Origin: Pteria penguin
Taxonomy: Eukaryota > Mollusca > Bivalvia > Pterioida > Pteriidae
Reading direction: 5' to 3'
Assembly: GCA_035048485.1 (NCBI GenBank)
Contig: CM068584.1
Coordinates: 62,099,458 to 62,163,457 of the forward strand
DNA: 64,000 nt
The notes under the pieces were generated by a model. The model did not search any database and was not told the DNA's origin. It saw only the letters and a list, made by a program, of their open reading frames with translations. This document shows positions 60,131-64,000 of the stretch, in pieces (the stretch's first letter is position 1; each line of letters begins with the position of its first letter). Both the position numbers and the translations under genes were made by a program.

Positions 60131-61544
60131 GTTGCCACAGGGGCATCAGTGTTTCACAAACACAGTTTGTTCTTCCTGCATGAAGGAAGTATTAGACGAA
60201 TTACAAGTAATTTCATTTCAGGGAACACCATTCGTAGTAAATATGCAGTGATGTTTATTTGAATTATTGTTGATTGACAAGCATATCTAAAATACATTTT
60301 ATCTGCACCTATTTACGATTGGAGGTTTGATGAATTCATACCTGTTAAGTAAATGCGAAACTGTAGAAGTCTTTGTCCGAGGATGAGTGATGCGAAAAAT
60401 ATGTCGCTAAATAAAGGCTAGCCATTTCACAACATCCAAAACTTCACCCAAATTTAGCCTTTTTAGATGGAATGGCTTCATTGCATTTTGTCCTCTTGAT
60501 TGTACTAGTGTTTTATCAATACAAAGTTCACGTTTTGGTGTTAAAAACCTTAGAAACCTGTTATTCATGTAATTAATAAGCGGTAGGAATCTTGAGGCAG
60601 GGTCGTATCCGTGATGCTAAAATGGTATTTGACATAAAACATATTTTTTTTCAATTACCACGCATGTATATAAACAGCTTTCATAGAGAAACATTATTTA
60701 AACATAAATTCAATTGTCTATAGGTATATTAGCTTAATTTATTTCCTTAATCCTTACTTGCCTTACTTGACCTCACCATATTAGGCAACTCATGTATAGA
60801 ACATATATTATTGAAATCCCATAACCAAACTACAAGTATTTCCAGGATGACCAAAGAATGTCATCTTATGTTTACAATGGGTAAGGGGAGTCTATTCCGA
60901 AAGTTATGATAGAGCTTTGCTACCGAAGTCCGATCATATGTTCAAACCATAATCATTCTGATTCAGCACTGAATGAGCATCTACAACACAAATTTTATAC
61001 TCTTTTTCTGGCACACTTTTAACTATACAGTAAGAAAGAATTCAATGGATAAACATGGATTTGAATTTTGTGGTCTTAACTGAACTACGTGTTTGATGCA
61101 GCTGTACTTCGTGTGGATATGTAGTAAATACATTCCTCTTCAATTGCTTTATGTATATTTCATTTGTCAAGCTGTCGTGTAACATTGACTTTCGACTTAG
61201 TATGGCTCTGGTTGATGAGGAACTGGGATGGGATAGGATGGAGTTCGAAATTCGCCAAAAGTCACACCTGCAATGGTAGGATACCATCTGATGAGACCGG
61301 CAATCACGACACAAACCACGCGTGTGCGATTTCATTTTATTCTCCAATGTTCTCTAACATCACGTGAAATAAATCAATCAGATACAAGAAGGATAACTCT
61401 AACATGGTGAGACAGTGAAAAGAGTATGCATGCCATCTAAAGATTCCTCACTGCTTCAAATGGGTTAATTACAATGCATAAGATGCCTTAAAATCGTGAA
61501 ATAATTTTGCAATGACATAAAACAATAATGAATCAATTACAATT
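60131..61544. other. DNA between two piggyBac remnants
   Basis: Weak piggyBac-like phrases may occur on the minus strand (EYKICVVDAHSVLN near 61000-60960, and FHLKRLNLGEVLDVVKWL near 60475-60420), but each is too diverged to call. A 101-codon frame at 61042-61347 is cysteine/histidine-rich with no assignable domain. Confidence 0.3.
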
Positions 61545-61900
61545 TTAAAAAGTTTTAATCAATTTTACTTGTCTTGGATGGGTATTACTGTCGTCTGTGA
61601 TTTGTAGAAATTTTACGATATTTTGAAATTTGTTTTTCGGCATGATCTTATTGAACCATCTGGATCTTTGTGTTCCAATATTCTTCTATACTGGCCTTCT
61701 TATTTAATCCCATATTGAATTTGATTGCGAAGAACTTCTTAAAATCTTCTAAGTGTAGTCCTTTCCATAGACGTACCTTTGAATATCTTCTTATCACGTG
61801 CGTATTAATAAAATGTCTTGCATACCTAGAATATTTTTGTTTCGTTGACAGTCTTGTTAATATGATTAATTTGTATAAAATGTATACAAGTAACATAGTA
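61545..61900 (-). pseudogene. piggyBac-type transposase N-terminal remnant
   Basis: On the minus strand LEDFKKFFAIKFNMGLNKKA, then SIEEYWNT (about 61750-61670), matches the conserved EfkaflGi.l.mGlvk.psi.dYW segment. After a shift near 61655, FNKIMPKNKFQNIVKFLQIT (about 61650-61590) matches the MsrnrFq.ilrfLhf region. It lies on the same strand and in the right order relative to the C-terminal remnant at 58643-59360, 2.2 kb away. The two may be parts of one element whose middle has been replaced or decayed. Confidence 0.78.
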
Positions 61901-62246
61901 TATTGTTAGAATATTAAAGGATTGTTATGAGTGCTCTTTCTGTTCAGTTGCTTGTTACTCTACTGTTGGATATTCAGCTCAGACCATTGGATAGGTTTGC
62001 GGTGGACTGTCATCTCCATGGTCCAAAGCTCCATGGTTCCAAGGTTCCATGACTTTTGTAATATAAAAAGTATCATCAACAGAAAAGCTAATTCTTTTTG
62101 AAAATGAAGAAATAAATATACAACCACTTATTATCATTACCAACATTTATTTTGCACTACCGTTCGGTCTTTGCATAACTGGAAACATCGCATTAAATGT
62201 AGATGTATTTATGGTTATGATATTCAGTCACATAATACAATATATA
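61901..62246. other. Gene-free DNA
   Basis: A short repeat ccatggtccaaagctccatg then gttccaaggttccatg near 62017-62052. Nothing else. Confidence 0.4.
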
Positions 62247-62394
62247 CCCTTTCACGTAAGTGCGGGACTGATATTTTGAGTGGCGAAATCATCACTGTTC
62301 ACGTGAGACAATATCTTATTAGGACGTCAAAAGTTTTACAGGAAACGTAACTATTTGCCACTCAAACGTCAGTCCAGCAGTTAACATGAAAGGG
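62247..62394. mobile_element. MITE with ~45-bp inverted ends and TA duplication
   Basis: The left end CCCTTTCACGTAAGTGCGGG and what follows (actgatattttgagtggcg) is the imperfect reverse complement of the right end (cgccactcaaacgtcagtcc-like, ending catgaaaggg). TA flanks both ends (62245-62246 and 62395-62396). The size of 148 bp with a TA duplication fits a Tc1/mariner-type MITE. Confidence 0.8.
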
Positions 62395-62470
62395 TAGCCC
62401 ATTGGTGAAAGCGTCTTTATTGAAAGCGGAAGGTTCTGGGTTCGATTCCTGGGTCTGGCCACATATTTCT
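62395..62470 (+). repeat. tRNA-like SINE head
   Basis: tagcccattggtgaaagcg (A-box-like) and a perfect B box ggttcgattcc (62438-62448) with a pairing T-stem. The acceptor stem does not close, so this is not called a tRNA gene. It starts directly at the right end of the MITE. Confidence 0.7.
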
Positions 62471-62671
62471 TTCTACTGCCTGTTACATTTGATATAACAC
62501 AGGGAGTCATTAGCCAGACGTATCTGTTTCGAGTTTGATATAGTGCCCGATTCTTTATAGAAATCCAAAAGATTCCTTGTGTATTATTGGGCATGACTTT
62601 GATTTTATTGTAAACAAAAGTGCAAATTTTCAGTCATATATTATTGATATAGTTGTTAGTCCTGCAGTAAC

Positions 62672-62815
62672 CAGTGGCGGATCCAGAATTTCCCAAAAGG
62701 GGGAGGTTGACATGTGTATTAGCCAGACGACTTATTTATTTTGGTGCTAAATATGGATTTATTTCTGGTACATATGTTGCCAAAAGGGACCCGGCCCCCT
62801 CTAAATCCGCCACTG
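62672..62815. mobile_element. MITE with CAGTGGCGGATCCAGA ends
   Basis: The left end CAGTGGCGGATCCAGA and right end TCTAAATCCGCCACTG are inverted repeats with one mismatch. GTAAC is repeated at both flanks (62667-62671 and 62816-62820). The element is 144 bp. This end sequence is widespread in animal genomes as a short non-autonomous element. The 5-bp flank repeat is shorter than the 8 bp expected of hAT, so I leave the superfamily open. Confidence 0.85.
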
Positions 62816-62820
62816 GTAAC

Positions 62821-64000
62821 AGACAAGGGTCTATAATCATTGTATAACCAAAGACGAAAAATAAAAATAGATTTTACTTAGAAACTGAGGATAAATCTCG
62901 AAGAGTGCACCCCATGCAAATTGACTTGTCTGGCTCATTTCAGCATTTGAGAATGAATCCTTTATAGTGGAATATTAGATTATATATGATAGTAAAATAG
63001 TTAACATTGGGTAAAGCAAACCATTGACACAATATACGAAAATCTATATATAAACACTACAAAAGTCTCTATCTTTAAATGTTTATTTACGTTCTTTGAT
63101 GCTTTTTACAGTTTTTAACTTTATGTGAATAAATTGAAATTTCATTCTTAAATTTTTGTTTCCTTACCTGTTTGTCTTTCTAATAAATTCTTGCATAAGC
63201 TCAAAGGTGAAAAGGAGGTTGAAATATGTAATTGGAGTAGAATCCGGGGGCGGCATGTGATGCATAGAGGGGTTTTCGAGAAAAATATTGCGCCTTGGTG
63301 ACTCTAGTGAAAAAACTCTTGTCCACACATTAGCCATGATTATTTAGATGTTGATGTTAAATTAAAAAAAAAAATGACGTCATTTTGACGTTGATCATAA
63401 ATTATTTACGTTTATTTGTAAATATTATGCCGTCACTGACTCCTTTAAATAAAGTAGTGATAAAGGAATAGTAACTTATATGCATATTTCATATATCGGC
63501 CCACTAACAGTCAGGGAACGTTAGGAGTTTATTGTTCAATTGGTACACTGTCCAATTTTGTCCAGGCATAGTTGGCATTATAGAGCCCAGTTTATCATAG
63601 CTCTGTTTCTTCATAATCCTGCAATGCAAGACTCCGTTCCTCTTATTTACTTGGTGTTCGGAACGGAATCTTGCCGGTAGTGCCTGCCATTACATGTAGT
63701 TCTTTCCTCAGCAATATAGTGAGGATGAAACTTGGGGTAGTATGCAAATAAAAATAGGTTGCCAGCTGAAATGTTACATGAATTACACAGATCAAACATT
63801 AAACTAACTGCCACTCATCTTGAAATATCGAAATATAATCCAAAATGTACAATGATTCGATGTTTTTTTATGTTCACTTAGTTTTGAGAAAGATCAAATA
63901 TGGAAAAATCCCGAGAACACATTCGGAACTAAAATGAGCTTATAATTAACAGATTGAATAGATTGTAGATTTATCTCTATTACTTACTCATTGATTAATC
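62821..64000. other. Gene-free DNA to the window end
   Basis: 63525-63610 resembles 36330-36440 (ggagtttattg.tcaat, ccaattttgtccagg, agttggcat). A palindromic CRE TGACGTCA is at about 63375-63382. No coding domain. Confidence 0.4.

Overview
The window is animal nuclear DNA, AT-rich and dense in repeats. It most likely comes from a bivalve or other mollusc. I infer this from tRNA-headed SINEs, several families of AGGTCA-rich tandem units, long microsatellites, GT-AG introns, and remnants of non-LTR, DIRS-like, pogo/Tigger, piggyBac and Mutator-like elements. Nothing bacterial or organellar is visible. The species call is an inference from these repeat types, not from a match I could run.

Only one apparently intact gene was found. 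It is an eight-exon, plus-strand gene at 18903-21917 that I assembled by hand from splice sites. It encodes a 275-residue single-pass membrane protein with a signal peptide, nine ectodomain cysteines and an acidic cytoplasmic tail. I do not recognise its family. A second host-like gene, on the minus strand at 10791-14063, encodes a PA-clan (chymotrypsin-fold) serine protease in two exons. His, Asp and Ser are all in place, but it carries two in-frame TAA codons and two frameshifts, so it reads as a recent pseudogene or as an imperfectly assembled gene.

Layout. 1-7.6 kb: trinucleotide repeat, SINE, AGGTCA-type tandem units and a diverged 0.7-kb tandem duplication. 7.6-9.1 kb: pogo/Tigger transposase with a C-terminal PHD finger (minus). 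9.7-14.1 kb: SINE and the protease gene. 14.9-16.8 kb: palindrome-rich DNA and a perfect 61-bp inverted repeat. 18.9-21.9 kb: the membrane-protein gene. 22-32 kb: repeats, an L1/Tx1-like retroelement remnant and a pair of inverted copies of a 126-bp repeat. 33.2-35.2 kb: parts of DIRS-like retroelements (reverse transcriptase plus strand; RNase H and tyrosine recombinase minus strand). 36.7-40.0 kb: nested terminal-inverted-repeat elements with CTG and CAG target duplications. 41.7-49.4 kb: a non-LTR retrotransposon (endonuclease, reverse transcriptase, RNase H, zinc knuckle) split by a 4-kb foldback-like element that duplicated TATC. 50.0-53.4 kb: a SINE with a perfect 13-bp target duplication, then an intron-containing Mutator-like transposase gene (minus). 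55.6 kb: a cluster of CRE/bZIP sites. 58-62 kb: AGGTCA-type tandem units and piggyBac transposase remnants. 62.2-62.8 kb: two MITEs and a tRNA-like SINE head.

Several of these pieces are linked. The 3' end of the non-LTR element at 49.3 kb carries the same tail (core GACGTAAAACAATAAT) as one SINE family here, and a related tail as a second. This suggests that this LINE lineage mobilised both. The insertion inside the LINE can be removed on paper at its TATC duplication, and the LINE frame then reads through, which fixes the order of events.
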